Assembly (NCBI GenBank): GCA_017428325.1
Contig: JAFRRA010000002.1
Coordinates: forward strand, 496,001 to 560,000
Direction of reading: 5' to 3'
DNA length: 64,000 bases
Source: Bacteroidales bacterium
Lineage (GTDB): Bacteria > Bacteroidota > Bacteroidia > Bacteroidales > UBA932
Shown here: positions 1 to 8,723 of the stretch, piece by piece
How positions within the stretch are numbered: position 1 is the first letter of the stretch
Layout of the letters: each line of letters opens with the position of its first letter
The notes under the pieces: model-generated
Seen by the model: the letters and a program-made list of their open reading frames with translations, nothing else
Databases searched by the model: none
Told to the model about the DNA's origin: nothing
Position numbers and translations under genes: made by a program

Positions 1-777
1 GATGGCTTTGTCGCCTTCGCCCTGGAGGATTTGCTGCCAAGGCCATATCTTGATGAGTGAGCCCACCATAAAGCCCGTCAGGAGGGCTATCGTCTGGTTG
101 TACCAGTTCTTGAGGAGCCAGGCCAGGAAGTGGGAGAAGGCCAGAAGTCCGGCCACTGCACCAATGAGGTAGAGGGCCAGGCGAGGCAGGTTAAGGCTGC
201 TGATGCTCTGCATAAGGTCTTCGTACTTGACCATCAGAACTAGAAGGAAACTTCCGGAGATGCCCGGGAGGATCATTCCGCAGATGCTGGCGGCACCTGC
301 AATCAGGATGAACCACCAGGTGTCCGGAGTTTCGGCAGGAGAGGTCAGCGATACCCATACGGCTATAGCGGTGCCAAGGATGAGACTGAGGAATGTGCCA
401 ACGTTCCATTTCTTGACTTCCTTGAGCACGTACCAGCAGGATACTAGGACAAGGCCAAAGAAGAAACTCCACGTTGCAACCGGATGGTTGTGAAGCAGAT
501 ACAGCATAAGCTTGGCTAGGGAGAAGGCACTGATGGCAATACCCAGGATGATGAACAGCAGGAATACGATGTCCGTTTCCTTTGCCCATTGCTTGAACTT
601 GCCCTGGAACAGAAGCTTTGTGGTCCTGAGGTTGAAAGACTTCAGGGAGTTGATCAGACGCTCAAAAATGCCTGTTAGGAACGCTATTGTTCCGCCACTT
701 ACGCCAGGGATGACGTTTGCGGCTCCTATGCCTATTCCCTTGAGGGTCCACAGTATGTAATCTCGTGCTTTGCTCAT
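1..777 (-). CDS. DUF368 integral membrane protein (3' end beyond the window)
   Basis: I translated the minus strand from the ATG at 777; the frame stays open to the window edge (259 codons). The protein begins MSKARDYILWTLKGIG and carries the two glycine-rich loops typical of DUF368 proteins: NVIPGVSGGT near residue 22 and MILPGISGS near residue 158, separated by hydrophobic segments that look like membrane helices. DUF368 proteins are polytopic inner-membrane proteins; members have been linked to polyprenyl-phosphate recycling, which I cannot confirm here. It starts 24 bases after the stop of the TPR gene and probably shares its transcript. The family call is firm; the function is open. Confidence 0.85.
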   Translation of the reverse strand, partial: MSKARDYILWTLKGIGIGAANVIPGVSGGTIAFLTGIFERLINSLKSFNLRTTKLLFQGKFKQWAKETDIVFLLFIILGIAISAFSLAKLMLYLLHNHPVATWSFFFGLVLVSCWYVLKEVKKWNVGTFLSLILGTAIAVWVSLTSPAETPDTWWFILIAGAASICGMILPGISGSFLLVLMVKYEDLMQSISSLNLPRLALYLIGAVAGLLAFSHFLAWLLKNWYNQTIALLTGFMVGSLIKIWPWQQILQGEGDKAI

Positions 778-801
778 CTTATTCTTTGCAATATTTATCC
801 G

Positions 802-1953
802 TTATACGCCTTCCAAATCTTCAAGGTCCGGATAGTCTGCCTGATTCTTGTTTCTGGTGTCCTTGTGGCGTGGCTTTATCTTTTCCTGAAGCTTCTTTTC
901 CGCCTGAACCTCAGCGAGTCCGGTCAAGGCAACCTTATGGTTCGGGTCAAAGATCAGGGCCTTGCGGTAGAGGATCTCTGCCTGGTTCAAATCGCCGAGG
1001 AAAAAGTATGAGAGAGCCTGACCGCAGATACCGTCAGGGTTGTTCTTTTCAATGCGGTTGAAGTCGTTGAAATGCTTCAGGGCCTCCTCCGGCATCTTGC
1101 ACTCAATGCAGAGCTGGCCCATGTTGAAGAGGGCGTGGATGTTCTGCGGATTGAGGGCTATGGCATAGCCAAATGCGTCGTAAGAGTCTTTGTAACGGTT
1201 TTTCTTCTCGTAGATTATGCCGAGGTTGTGCCAGATAATGTCGTTGAACGGGTCTATGTCCAGGCACTTCTGGTACAGCTCGATGGACTTGTCCTCCTGC
1301 CCGAGTTTCTCGCAGCAGAAGGCGTAGTCAAACCAGAAGGAAGTCAGGTTCTCGTCTTTTTCTTTCTCGTTGTGCTTGGCGTTCCAGGTGGCGGTAAGTT
1401 CTGCAGTGCGGTCCAGGTAGTAGAGCGCTTCCTGATACTCCTCGATCTCCATGCAGTCCTGGGCCAGAGTGTGGACGGAATCGCACACGTCTTCCGGGAA
1501 AGATTCCACGGCAATCGCCATGTCAAAGTAGCGGCGGGCCTCCACGAGGTCTTTCTTTCCAATATATACCCGGCTGTATGACAGGTAGATATCTGCATTC
1601 GGCGGGAAGGAGTCCTTGTAATTGTCCAAAACCTGGAGGGCCTTGGAGAAATCCTTGAGTATTACAAGCGCATCCGTGTACCGTACCAGCAGTGCGGATG
1701 AGTAGGGGTGTTTCTTGAATCCTTCTTCAGACGCCTTGTTGGCCATATCTATATTGTAGAGGTCTACGTACTTGTCAATAATGTACTCGTACTCATCCTC
1801 TTCAAACCTGTTTTCCTCAGCGATGGAGCCACTGTCCATATGCAAAGAGGTACTCCCCTTGCGGTTATGCAAGGAGTCGTACCTCTCGAATGCCCGTCTC
1901 AGACGCTCGTCTTCCTGCCTTTCGAACTCTTGTTCCTCTCTGTCCTGATCCAT
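802..1953 (-). CDS. Tetratricopeptide repeat protein
   Basis: A 383-residue protein with no signal peptide and an acidic, highly charged N-terminus (about 90 residues). It is followed by a run of TPR-type helical pairs. The clearest are in the second half: repeats with W/L/G/Y/A/P spacing around LGQEDKSIELYQKCLDIDP, then NIIYEKKNRYKDSYDAFGYA and the NQAEILYRKALIFDPNHK unit near residue 335. TPR arrays mediate protein-protein contacts; no enzymatic domain is visible. The ATG at 1953 lies 20 bases after a TATCTTTG promoter box (1974-1981, minus). Next downstream is the DUF368 gene. The partner is unknown. Confidence 0.85.
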   Translation of the reverse strand: MDQDREEQEFERQEDERLRRAFERYDSLHNRKGSTSLHMDSGSIAEENRFEEDEYEYIIDKYVDLYNIDMANKASEEGFKKHPYSSALLVRYTDALVILKDFSKALQVLDNYKDSFPPNADIYLSYSRVYIGKKDLVEARRYFDMAIAVESFPEDVCDSVHTLAQDCMEIEEYQEALYYLDRTAELTATWNAKHNEKEKDENLTSFWFDYAFCCEKLGQEDKSIELYQKCLDIDPFNDIIWHNLGIIYEKKNRYKDSYDAFGYAIALNPQNIHALFNMGQLCIECKMPEEALKHFNDFNRIEKNNPDGICGQALSYFFLGDLNQAEILYRKALIFDPNHKVALTGLAEVQAEKKLQEKIKPRHKDTRNKNQADYPDLEDLEGV

Positions 1954-1973
1954 ATGCTAGAAATCACAGGCTG

Positions 1974-1981
1974 CAAAGATA
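1974..1981 (-). promoter_or_regulatory. Bacteroidetes -7 box for the TPR gene
   Basis: The minus strand reads TATCTTTG, matching the Bacteroidetes TAnnTTTG -7 element. It sits 20 bases before the TPR start codon and within the 59-base gap after clpB, so the TPR and DUF368 genes can be transcribed independently of clpB. Confidence 0.6.
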
Positions 1982-2012
1982 ACAAAATGTCCGCAGTTTC
2001 GGGCGGTGGCGG

Positions 2013-4244
2013 TTAACTGAAGGACAGGGCGCCGTCCAGATAATCTACCTTGATGGTGCTGCCTTTGGCAATCTTTCCTGAGATAAGTGCCTTGGCTATG
2101 GAGTTGATGACTTCCTTCTGGAGGAGTCTCTTGATTGGCCTGGCTCCGTAGGATATGTCGAAGCCCTTGTCTGCCAGATAGTCCAGAGCCTTTTCCGTGA
2201 AGTTAAGGGTTATGCCCTGGCCTTCCAGAAGCTTTTCTGCCTGGCTAATCTGCAAGCGAAGGATTCCGCGGATTTCTTCCTTGCCCAGAGGACGGAACAT
2301 TATGATTTCGTCTATCCTGTTAAGGAATTCCGGACGGATGGTTCTCTTCATAAGGGCCAGAACTTTCTCCTTGCACTCGTCCATGAGCTGCTCGTTGTAG
2401 GCGTTGCTTATTGCCAGTTCGGCATACTCGGAGTTGTTCGCTGGATCTGGAATTCCGTCTCCGTCCTTGTCCTTGATGTTGATTTCCTTGAGGCCTTTCA
2501 TCTTGGTCATGTAGTCCTGGATGATGTCGCTGCCGGCGTTGCTGGTCATGATCAGGATTGTGTTCTTGAAGTTGACCGTGCGGCCCTTGCCGTCCGTAAG
2601 CCGTCCGTCATCAAGTACTTGCAGCAGGATGTTGAACACGTCCGGATGCGCCTTCTCGATCTCGTCGAACAGGACTACGGAATAAGGTTTACGTCTTACG
2701 GCCTCCGTAAGCTGACCGCCTTCCTCATAGCCTACATATCCTGGAGGCGCGCCCACAAGCCTTGTGGCGGCGAATCTCTCCTGGTATTCGCTCATGTCGA
2801 TACGGGTCATCATGTTCTCGTCGTCGAACAGGAACTCCGCGAGGGCCTTCGCCAGTTCGGTCTTTCCCACTCCGGTGGTTCCGAGGAACAGGAAGGACCC
2901 GATAGGGCGTTTTTCGCTTTGCAGGCCTGCCCTTGAACGCCTTACGGCATCGGCTACAGCCTTGATGGCCTCATCCTGCCCGATGACTCTCTTATGGAGT
3001 TCGGCTTCCAGGTTGATGAGCTTGTCCTTCTCGCTCTGCATCATCTTGGAGACAGGGATGCCTGTCCATTTTGCCACGACATCGGCGATGTCCTCAGGGC
3101 TTACCTGCTCGTCGATCAGACGGTGTTCGTTTGCGTTTATCTTGGTGTTAAGTTCATCGATTTCCTTCTGGAGTCCTGCTATCTTGCCGTAGCGGATTTC
3201 TGCAACCTTGGCGTAGTCTCCGTTGCGCTCGGCGTTGTCTGCCTGGAAGTTGAGGCTGTCAATCTCCTGGCGCTTGCGCTGTATGCCGTCGAAGAGGCTC
3301 TTTTCCTCCCGCCACTGGGCTTCGAGGACTTCCAGCTGTTTCTTCTGCTCTTCAAGCTGAGCGGTTATATCGCTGAGCTTAGGGGAGTTGCCTTCTCTCC
3401 GGATGGCTTCCTTCTCGATTTCCAGCTGCTTGATTTTCCTCTGGAGTTCATCGATTTCCTCCGGGACGGAGTTCATCTCCAGACGGAGCTTGGATGCGGC
3501 CTCGTCCACAAGGTCTATGGCCTTGTCCGGCAGGAAACGGTTTGTGATGTACCTGTGACTGAGTTCCACCGCTGCTATGATCGCATCGTCCTCGATCTTT
3601 ACCTTGTGGTGATTCTCGTATTTGGTTTTCAGACCCCTGAGGATGGAGATGGTCTCCGCCGGGGAAGGCTCGTCCACCATTACCATCTGGAACCTTCGCT
3701 CCAGGGCCTTGTCCTTCTCAAAGTATTTTTGGTACTCGTCCAGAGTGGTGGAGCCCACGCAACGCAGTTCTCCTCGGCTCAGTGCCGGCTTGAGGATGTT
3801 TGCGGCATCCATAGCGCCGGTGGTCTGCCCTGCGCCCACGAGCGTGTGTATCTCATCTATATATAGTATGATCTCCCCGTCGCTTTCCACAACTTCCTTG
3901 ACGACTCCCTTGAGCCTCTCCTCAAATTCTCCTTGATATTTGGCACCTGCTATCAGTGCTCCCATATCCAGGGAGTAGATGACCTTGCCTTTCAGGTTCT
4001 CGGCTACATCGCCGTGGACAATCCTCTGGGCCAGACCCTCTGCGATGGCGGTCTTTCCCACTCCCGGTTCTCCCACCAGGATAGGGTTGTTCTTTGTACG
4101 GCGGCTCAGAATCTGGAGTACCCTTCGGATCTCGTCATCTCGTCCGATGACCGGATCCAGCTTGCCGTCCTTAGCCCTCTGGTTAAGGTTGATGGCGTAG
4201 CGCTCCAGCATTTTACCTTCTGCCTGATTGTTCGCTATGTTCAT
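2013..4244 (-). CDS. clpB: ClpB-type disaggregase lacking the N-terminal domain
   Basis: Hsp100 AAA+ chaperone that extracts proteins from aggregates together with DnaK. Visible parts: first Walker A GEPGVGKT (58-65), Walker B ILYIDEIH (126-133), a coiled-coil M domain (about 270-400), second Walker A GTTGVGKT (about 450-457), and the C-terminal [10 protein letters not shown] and SYGARPIKR motifs. At 743 residues it is about 120 shorter than usual ClpB, because the N-domain is missing. A strong AGGAGG ribosome site eight bases before the ATG at 4244 supports this start rather than truncation. An insertion of about 35-40 residues in the second AAA+ module (about 576-617) contains DKDGDGIPD, a calcium-loop-like motif unusual in a cytosolic chaperone. 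Confidence 0.93.
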   Translation of the reverse strand: MNIANNQAEGKMLERYAINLNQRAKDGKLDPVIGRDDEIRRVLQILSRRTKNNPILVGEPGVGKTAIAEGLAQRIVHGDVAENLKGKVIYSLDMGALIAGAKYQGEFEERLKGVVKEVVESDGEIILYIDEIHTLVGAGQTTGAMDAANILKPALSRGELRCVGSTTLDEYQKYFEKDKALERRFQMVMVDEPSPAETISILRGLKTKYENHHKVKIEDDAIIAAVELSHRYITNRFLPDKAIDLVDEAASKLRLEMNSVPEEIDELQRKIKQLEIEKEAIRREGNSPKLSDITAQLEEQKKQLEVLEAQWREEKSLFDGIQRKRQEIDSLNFQADNAERNGDYAKVAEIRYGKIAGLQKEIDELNTKINANEHRLIDEQVSPEDIADVVAKWTGIPVSKMMQSEKDKLINLEAELHKRVIGQDEAIKAVADAVRRSRAGLQSEKRPIGSFLFLGTTGVGKTELAKALAEFLFDDENMMTRIDMSEYQERFAATRLVGAPPGYVGYEEGGQLTEAVRRKPYSVVLFDEIEKAHPDVFNILLQVLDDGRLTDGKGRTVNFKNTILIMTSNAGSDIIQDYMTKMKGLKEINIKDKDGDGIPDPANNSEYAELAISNAYNEQLMDECKEKVLALMKRTIRPEFLNRIDEIIMFRPLGKEEIRGILRLQISQAEKLLEGQGITLNFTEKALDYLADKGFDISYGARPIKRLLQKEVINSIAKALISGKIAKGSTIKVDYLDGALSFS

Positions 4245-4287
4245 ATCTTTTCCTCCTATTTTTCTTTTTAAATGTCTATATCTTCAT

Positions 4288-4303
4288 TGCAACATACCCG
4301 CCA
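4288..4303 (-). promoter_or_regulatory. Candidate sigma-54-type promoter for clpB
   Basis: The minus strand reads TGGCGGGTATGTTGCA. The spacing between TGGC and TTGC matches the sigma-54 -24/-12 layout (TGGCAC-N5-TTGC), with two mismatches in the -24 part. It lies 44 bases before the clpB start. No TAnnTTTG box is seen in this position. This is a motif resemblance only. Confidence 0.35.
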
Positions 4304-4335
4304 GACGGTATTTTTGCTGAAAAAGACTCTGGACG

Positions 4336-4432
4336 TGCCACTTTGTCAGTGGAATTGAGGGAAATAGATTCTCACAGTGCCATTTGGTCAGAGTTTTTAA
4401 GGGAAATAGGATCTTGCAATGCCTTTGGTCAG
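4336..4432. repeat. Three 42-base-spaced TGCCA...TGTCAG repeats between clpB and queE
   Basis: Direct repeats begin at 4336 (TGCCACTTTGTCAG), 4378 (TGCCATTTGGTCAG) and 4420 (TGCCTTTGGTCAG), exactly 42 bases apart. The spacers share GGGAAATAG. A related element in the other orientation, TGACAAATTGCAG, occurs at 4456-4468. On the minus strand they read roughly CTGACMAANTGGCA and lie about 90-190 bases upstream of clpB, a plausible place for regulator binding sites of a stress gene. Confidence 0.6.
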
Positions 4433-4495
4433 ATTCTGCTTTAAGAATATGGAAATGACAAATTGCAGATGCTTTCAAAAGACGGCGGAAATGTG

Positions 4496-4503
4496 TATAT
4501 TTG
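4496..4503 (+). promoter_or_regulatory. -7 box for queE
   Basis: TATATTTG lies six bases before the queE ATG at 4510. With the usual distance from this box to the transcript start, the mRNA would begin at or next to the start codon, so it is probably leaderless. Confidence 0.65.
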
Positions 4504-4509
4504 TTCGTT

Positions 4510-5160
4510 ATGGACAAGGAGAGGACATATCCGTCGCTGGAAGGAGGAAGGCTCCTGCCGCTAGTGGAGAGTTTCTACACGATTCAGGGAGAGGGCTTCC
4601 ATACCGGCAAACCGGCGTATTTCATACGTCTGGGCGGATGTGACGTGGGTTGCCGCTGGTGTGACAGCAAGGAGAGCTGGAACCCAGACCGTTTCCCTCC
4701 TGTGGAGATTGAGGAGATTGTCCGCCAGGCAGCCGCAACGCCGGCCAAGGCCATAGTAATCACGGGCGGGGAGCCTATGAACTATCCGCTGGATATGCTC
4801 TGCAATCTACTGAAAGACTATGGGTTGGAAATCTTCCTGGAAACCAGCGGTAGCAGTCCTATGAGCGGGAAATTCGACTGGATTTGTCTCAGTCCGAAGC
4901 GCAACAAGCCGCCTCGGGACGAGTTCTTCCCGGTGGCTGACGAACTGAAGGTTATCGTGGAAACACCTGAGGATTTCGAATGGGCGGAGGAAAACCGCCA
5001 GAAGGTCCTTGAGGCTCAGCGATGCGGACAGTGCCTGTTCTTCCTCCAGCCGGAGTGGAGCAGGATGAAGCAAATATCTACGGCAATAGTGGAGTATGTG
5101 AAGGAGCATCCGAACTGGAACATTTCCGTCCAGACCCATAAGTTCCTCCGAATCCCGTAG
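4510..5160 (+). CDS. queE: 7-carboxy-7-deazaguanine synthase (QueE)
   Basis: Radical SAM enzyme that turns 6-carboxytetrahydropterin into 7-carboxy-7-deazaguanine in queuosine precursor synthesis. The 216-residue protein contains FYTIQGEGFHTG and the iron-sulfur motif CDVGCRWC, the CxxxCxxC pattern with its neighbouring GG. A GGEPMNY motif follows and helps bind SAM. I chose the ATG at 4510 rather than the upstream TTG at 4501 because that TTG overlaps the -7 promoter box. No other queuosine gene lies in the window. Length and motifs are normal for the family. Confidence 0.93.
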   Translation: MDKERTYPSLEGGRLLPLVESFYTIQGEGFHTGKPAYFIRLGGCDVGCRWCDSKESWNPDRFPPVEIEEIVRQAAATPAKAIVITGGEPMNYPLDMLCNLLKDYGLEIFLETSGSSPMSGKFDWICLSPKRNKPPRDEFFPVADELKVIVETPEDFEWAEENRQKVLEAQRCGQCLFFLQPEWSRMKQISTAIVEYVKEHPNWNISVQTHKFLRIP

Positions 5161-5170
5161 GCCCCCCAAA

Positions 5171-5269
5171 ACGGCTGAAAATGCTCCCACTGACACACAG
5201 AATGGGACAGTAGGAGCAAAAATGGCTGAAAATGCTCCTACTGACACAAAGAATGGGACGATAGGAGCA
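5171..5269. repeat. Tandem hairpin repeat (two 51-base units)
   Basis: Two units 51 bases apart start with CGGCTGAAAATGCTCC or a near copy. Unit 1 has arms TGCTCCCACTG (5182-5192) and CAGTAGGAGCA (5208-5218), an almost perfect 11-base-pair stem. Unit 2 has TGCTCCTACTG (5233-5243) and CGATAGGAGCA (5259-5269), eight paired bases plus mismatches. Both loops contain GACACA and GAATGGGA. They lie between queE and the first C1 peptidase gene and have no T-tract, so they are not ordinary terminators. Confidence 0.75.
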
Positions 5270-5313
5270 CTTAAAGAGAGATAGAAACAAAAACAAATAT
5301 TAATTAACACGTT

Positions 5314-6522
5314 ATGAGAACATTGAAGTATTTTGTCGCAGCGTTTGCACTGGTGTGCATGACTTCTGCTGCTTTTGCTCAGCCAAACGTTCCTGAGAAG
5401 ACTCAGAGAAAGGGCTTTGAGTTCACTACCGTCAAGGCTAATCCTATCACCGGTATCCGTAATCAGGGTAGCAGCGGAACTTGCTGGGCTTTCTCCACTA
5501 CATCTTTCTTCGAGAGTGAGGCCATCAAGAAGGGAACGGCAGACACATCGCTGAACCTTTCTGTAATGTACACAGTTACAAAGAATTACCTTGAGAAGAT
5601 GCGTAAGTTCATCCGTGTGGACGGTTATCTGTGCTTTGCTGAGGGCGGATCATTTGAGGATGTTGCACATTCATTCGAGGACTATGGTGTTGTTCAGGAG
5701 AAGGATATGCCTAATCTGCTTCCGGGCGAGAAGAGGATTAACTTCCGTGAACTGACCTCTATCAGCACCGGCCTTTCAGAGGCTGCAAAGAAGGCTGGCG
5801 GAAAGGTATCGCCGAGATTTATGGAAACCTACCAGAACATCCTTGAGACTTACCTTGGCAAGTGCCCTGAGACTACTACCTACAGGGGTGTTACATATAG
5901 CCCTAAGGATTTTGTAACCAAGGGTCTGGGTCTGAATATGGCTGATTATGTCTCAGTTACCTCTTTCACCCATTATCCTTTCTACACCCAGTTTGCTATC
6001 GAGGTTCCGGATAACTGGCGTTGGGATCTTAGCTACAATGTTCCTATCGACGAGCTAATCGCGATGATGGACAACGCTATTGAGAACGGTTACACAATCG
6101 CTTGGGGGTCAGATGTCAGCGAGGTTGGTTTCAACCGCGACGGTATCGGCGTGGTTCCTGATATGGAAGACCTGGCAAAGAATGCCGTTGGTTCAGACCA
6201 GGCAAGGTGGGTTGGCGGCAATAACCCTCAGGCAAGGCCTCAGATCGTTGAGCCTGTCAAGGAACTGACTATCACCCAGGAGATGCGTCAGGAGGGTTAT
6301 GACAACAAGAGCACTACTGACGACCACGGAATGCAGATCTTCGGTATCGCAAAGGACCAGAACGGCACCAAGTACTATATGGTCAAGAACTCTTGGGGCC
6401 CAACCGGCAAGTACAAGGGAATATGGTATGTATCTGAGGCTTTCGTAAGATACAAGACTATGAATATCCTCATTAACAAGAACGCCATCCCTAAGGCTAT
6501 CCGCAAGAAGATGGGTTTGTAG
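5314..6522 (+). CDS. Exported C1 family (PepC/bleomycin hydrolase-like) cysteine peptidase
   Basis: A 402-residue protein with a Sec signal peptide (MRTLKYFVAAFALVCMTSAAFA). The papain-fold catalytic residues are all visible: Q and C in NQGSSGTCWAFS near residue 55, H in DDHGMQIFG near 340, and N in VKNSWGP near 360. This arrangement fits the C1B group (aminopeptidase C/bleomycin hydrolase), but unlike the cytosolic enzymes it is exported, probably to the periplasm. Likely role: hydrolysis of peptides taken up or released at the envelope. A paralogue follows 49 bases downstream, so the two probably form an operon. No clear TAnnTTTG box precedes it. Confidence 0.9.
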   Translation: MRTLKYFVAAFALVCMTSAAFAQPNVPEKTQRKGFEFTTVKANPITGIRNQGSSGTCWAFSTTSFFESEAIKKGTADTSLNLSVMYTVTKNYLEKMRKFIRVDGYLCFAEGGSFEDVAHSFEDYGVVQEKDMPNLLPGEKRINFRELTSISTGLSEAAKKAGGKVSPRFMETYQNILETYLGKCPETTTYRGVTYSPKDFVTKGLGLNMADYVSVTSFTHYPFYTQFAIEVPDNWRWDLSYNVPIDELIAMMDNAIENGYTIAWGSDVSEVGFNRDGIGVVPDMEDLAKNAVGSDQARWVGGNNPQARPQIVEPVKELTITQEMRQEGYDNKSTTDDHGMQIFGIAKDQNGTKYYMVKNSWGPTGKYKGIWYVSEAFVRYKTMNILINKNAIPKAIRKKMGL

Positions 6523-6571
6523 CAGTTTATTAGAAACCAAACGATAAAACATCTAAACATATAAACTAAAT

Positions 6572-7693
6572 ATGAAAAAGTTATTCATTGCTGTAGCGGC
6601 ACTGTTCCTTTCCTGCGGAATGTTTGCCCAGCAGACAAGTTTCCCGTTCTATGAGTTTACCATCATAAAGAACAATCCGGCTACAATTGTCAAGGATCAG
6701 GCCCGCACGGGTACCTGCTGGTGCTTTGCCACCGTGTCTTTCCTTGAGAGCGAGGCTATCCGCAAGGGAACTGCAGACACATCGCTGAACCTCTCGGAGA
6801 TGTATATCGTAAGGCAGGAGTACCTCAGAAGGGGAGCTGACTTCTACTATCGCCGCGGAAAGGGCCGCAGGGGACCTGGAGGCATCAGCCATCAGGCCAC
6901 TTTGGAGATGGATAAGTACGGCCTTATGACCGATGAGGCTTACAGCGGTCTCCTCAATGGCGCCAAGTCTCACAACCACACCCAGTTGCAGAAGGAGATC
7001 GACAATCTTCTGGACACTGCTGTTGCCAAGAAGAGCGGCGTTCCATATGACCAGATGAATGAGATCCTTGACAAGTATCTTGGCAAGGTTCCTGAGACGT
7101 TCACCTACAAGGGAAAGGATTACAATCCTTTCACCTTCAGGAATATGCTGAAGCTTAACGGTGAGGAGTACATTGAAATCACCAGCTTCCTGCACCATCC
7201 TTTCTACGAGGAATTCATCATCGAGATTCCGGACAACTGGGATATGGCAAAGTCCTACAACGTTCCGCTGGACGAGCTGGACGAGATCTGCACCAGGGCC
7301 CTTACTCATGGCTTTACAGTTGCTTGGGATGCTGACATGAGCGAGATCTACTTTGCCCAGAACAAGCACCTTGCACTGTTTACTCCTGATGTAAACCTTC
7401 GTGGAATGAAGGCCGTTGAAAAGAAGTATACGGAGAATCCTATTGATCCTGAGATCCGTCAGGCTATGTGGGTAGACTTCACCACTTCCGATGACCATCT
7501 TATGCATATCACCGGCGTTGCCAAGGATCAAGACGGCACCAAGTACTACATCGTAAAGAACTCCTGGGGACCGGACAACGGAGACGGCTACATCTACGTA
7601 TCCGAGAACTACTTCAAGGCAAAGACCATCCAGATAATGATCCACAAGGATGCTCTTTCCAAGGACATGAAGAAGAAGCTCGGCATCAAGTAG
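6572..7693 (+). CDS. Exported C1 family cysteine peptidase, paralogue of the preceding gene
   Basis: A 373-residue protein with signal peptide (cleavage likely after MFAQ). Catalytic residues: DQARTGTCWCFA near residue 50, DDHLMHITG near 310, VKNSWGP near 330. The TADTSLNLSEMYIV segment and the repeated HHPFYEEF and DNWDMAKSYNVP stretches match the neighbour closely, so this is a tandem duplication that has diverged. A basic insert (RRGKGRRGPGG) follows the first conserved block. Transcription likely ends at the terminator at 7718-7751. Confidence 0.9.
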   Translation: MKKLFIAVAALFLSCGMFAQQTSFPFYEFTIIKNNPATIVKDQARTGTCWCFATVSFLESEAIRKGTADTSLNLSEMYIVRQEYLRRGADFYYRRGKGRRGPGGISHQATLEMDKYGLMTDEAYSGLLNGAKSHNHTQLQKEIDNLLDTAVAKKSGVPYDQMNEILDKYLGKVPETFTYKGKDYNPFTFRNMLKLNGEEYIEITSFLHHPFYEEFIIEIPDNWDMAKSYNVPLDELDEICTRALTHGFTVAWDADMSEIYFAQNKHLALFTPDVNLRGMKAVEKKYTENPIDPEIRQAMWVDFTTSDDHLMHITGVAKDQDGTKYYIVKNSWGPDNGDGYIYVSENYFKAKTIQIMIHKDALSKDMKKKLGIK

Positions 7694-7717
7694 CAGAAAG
7701 TTTGCTCTGATTGATTT

Positions 7718-7751
7718 GAGTCCTGCTGCGTTTTGTGGCAGGACTCTTTTT
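7718..7751 (+). terminator. Rho-independent terminator after the C1 peptidase pair
   Basis: Arms GAGTCCTGC (7718-7726) and GCAGGACTC (7738-7746) are perfectly complementary and are followed by five T residues. The T-run runs directly into the pssA promoter box. Confidence 0.85.
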
Positions 7752-7753
7752 GT

Positions 7754-7761
7754 TATCTTTG
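7754..7761 (+). promoter_or_regulatory. -7 box for pssA
   Basis: TATCTTTG seven bases before the ATG at 7769, immediately after the terminator of the previous operon. The spacing suggests a leaderless or nearly leaderless mRNA. Confidence 0.6.
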
Positions 7762-7768
7762 TATTGAT

Positions 7769-8665
7769 ATGGGAATCAGAAAGCACATACCAAACGCTTT
7801 GACCTGCTGCAACCTGCTTTGCGGCTGTTTGGCTATTATCTGCTCATCCAACCCTCTTCCACCTCTTCTTTTCGTGCTGCTGGCTGCCTTTTTTGATTTC
7901 TTTGACGGCCTTGCTGCCAGATCGCTGAAATCTTACTCGGCGATTGGAAAAGACCTTGATTCCCTTGCTGACATGGTGAGCTTCGGCGTTGCTCCGGCCA
8001 TTGTCGGATACAGATACATTCTTGGCCTTGGAGTAAAGGCATTTGGATACGATCAGCCGTTGTCGGTTTATTTCTTTAGGAATTGGTGGCCGGCGGAATA
8101 TCTTGCCAATCAGCCGGCTATGAAGATTCAGGCAGATGGGGCTTTCCTTCCGCTTAGTGGCGGAAATATCACTCTCTTCCTGATAGCATTGATGTTGCCG
8201 CTTTTCATAGCGGTCTTCTCTGCCCTTAGACTGGCCAAGTTCAATAACGATACCCGCCAGAGAGATAACTTCATAGGACTTGCCACTCCGGCTTGCGCCA
8301 TATTCTTCATTTCACTCATTTGGGCATTTTATCCTGAACTAACCTACAGGTATTACTCGTTTATGGCTGATCAAGGTGACCCTCAAGGTTATCCTAATCC
8401 GGCCCTTTGGGTTACCAGTTGGCTGCCGGCCATCCTCGTGCCGGTTCTTTGCTGGCTGCTGGTGAGCGAGATACCGATGTTCTCCATGAAATTCAGGAAC
8501 CTGTCTTGGCAGGACAACAAGGTCAGGTTCATCTTCCTGCTGATTGCTCTGGTAGAAATCGTGATGACGATAATAGGGGGCTTTTCGTTTGCAGGCTGCC
8601 TCTGTGCAATCATCGCAACTTATATCCTCCTGAACATCCTGATGCTTGCTTTCCGCCGCAAGTAA
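7769..8665 (+). CDS. pssA: CDP-diacylglycerol-serine O-phosphatidyltransferase
   Basis: Makes phosphatidylserine from CDP-diacylglycerol and serine, the first committed step to phosphatidylethanolamine. The 298-residue membrane protein shows the CDP-alcohol phosphotransferase signature DGLAAR...GKDLDSLAD (residues about 45-68), with the aspartates and glycine in the required spacing, and several hydrophobic helices. The start at 7769 is preferred over an in-frame upstream codon because the -7 box at 7754-7761 lies between them. A longer loop around residues 85-115 separates two helices. No phosphatidylserine decarboxylase gene is nearby. Confidence 0.92.
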   Translation: MGIRKHIPNALTCCNLLCGCLAIICSSNPLPPLLFVLLAAFFDFFDGLAARSLKSYSAIGKDLDSLADMVSFGVAPAIVGYRYILGLGVKAFGYDQPLSVYFFRNWWPAEYLANQPAMKIQADGAFLPLSGGNITLFLIALMLPLFIAVFSALRLAKFNNDTRQRDNFIGLATPACAIFFISLIWAFYPELTYRYYSFMADQGDPQGYPNPALWVTSWLPAILVPVLCWLLVSEIPMFSMKFRNLSWQDNKVRFIFLLIALVEIVMTIIGGFSFAGCLCAIIATYILLNILMLAFRRK

Positions 8666-8684
8666 AGTTGCGAAACCGCCATTT

Positions 8685-8702
8685 CCGAAATGGCCATTTC
8701 GG
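8685..8702. repeat. Perfect 18-base palindrome between convergent genes
   Basis: CCGAAATGGCCATTTCGG is its own reverse complement. It lies in the 58-base gap between the convergent pssA and lipoprotein genes. A TTTT tract follows on the plus strand 14 bases later. It could act as a weak terminator or a protein binding site. Confidence 0.6.
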
Positions 8703-8723
8703 AACTCATCGGGTCTTTTCAAT

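Noticed and set aside
2994..3866. 290-codon open frame opposite clpB
   Set aside because: Shadow of the strongly conserved clpB coding strand; no motif and no start signal.
4336..4468. Possible small CRISPR array (regular 42-base spacing)
   Set aside because: The repeated part is only 13-14 bases, spacers share sequence with each other, and no cas genes are present.
5171..5269. Possible CRISPR-like or terminator pair
   Set aside because: Only two units, the whole unit is similar rather than repeat plus unique spacer, and no T-tract follows either hairpin.
6581..7786. 401-codon open frame on the minus strand opposite the second C1 peptidase
   Set aside because: It lies entirely opposite a gene with clear catalytic motifs, has no ribosome site or recognisable domain, and is explained by the codon composition of the real gene.
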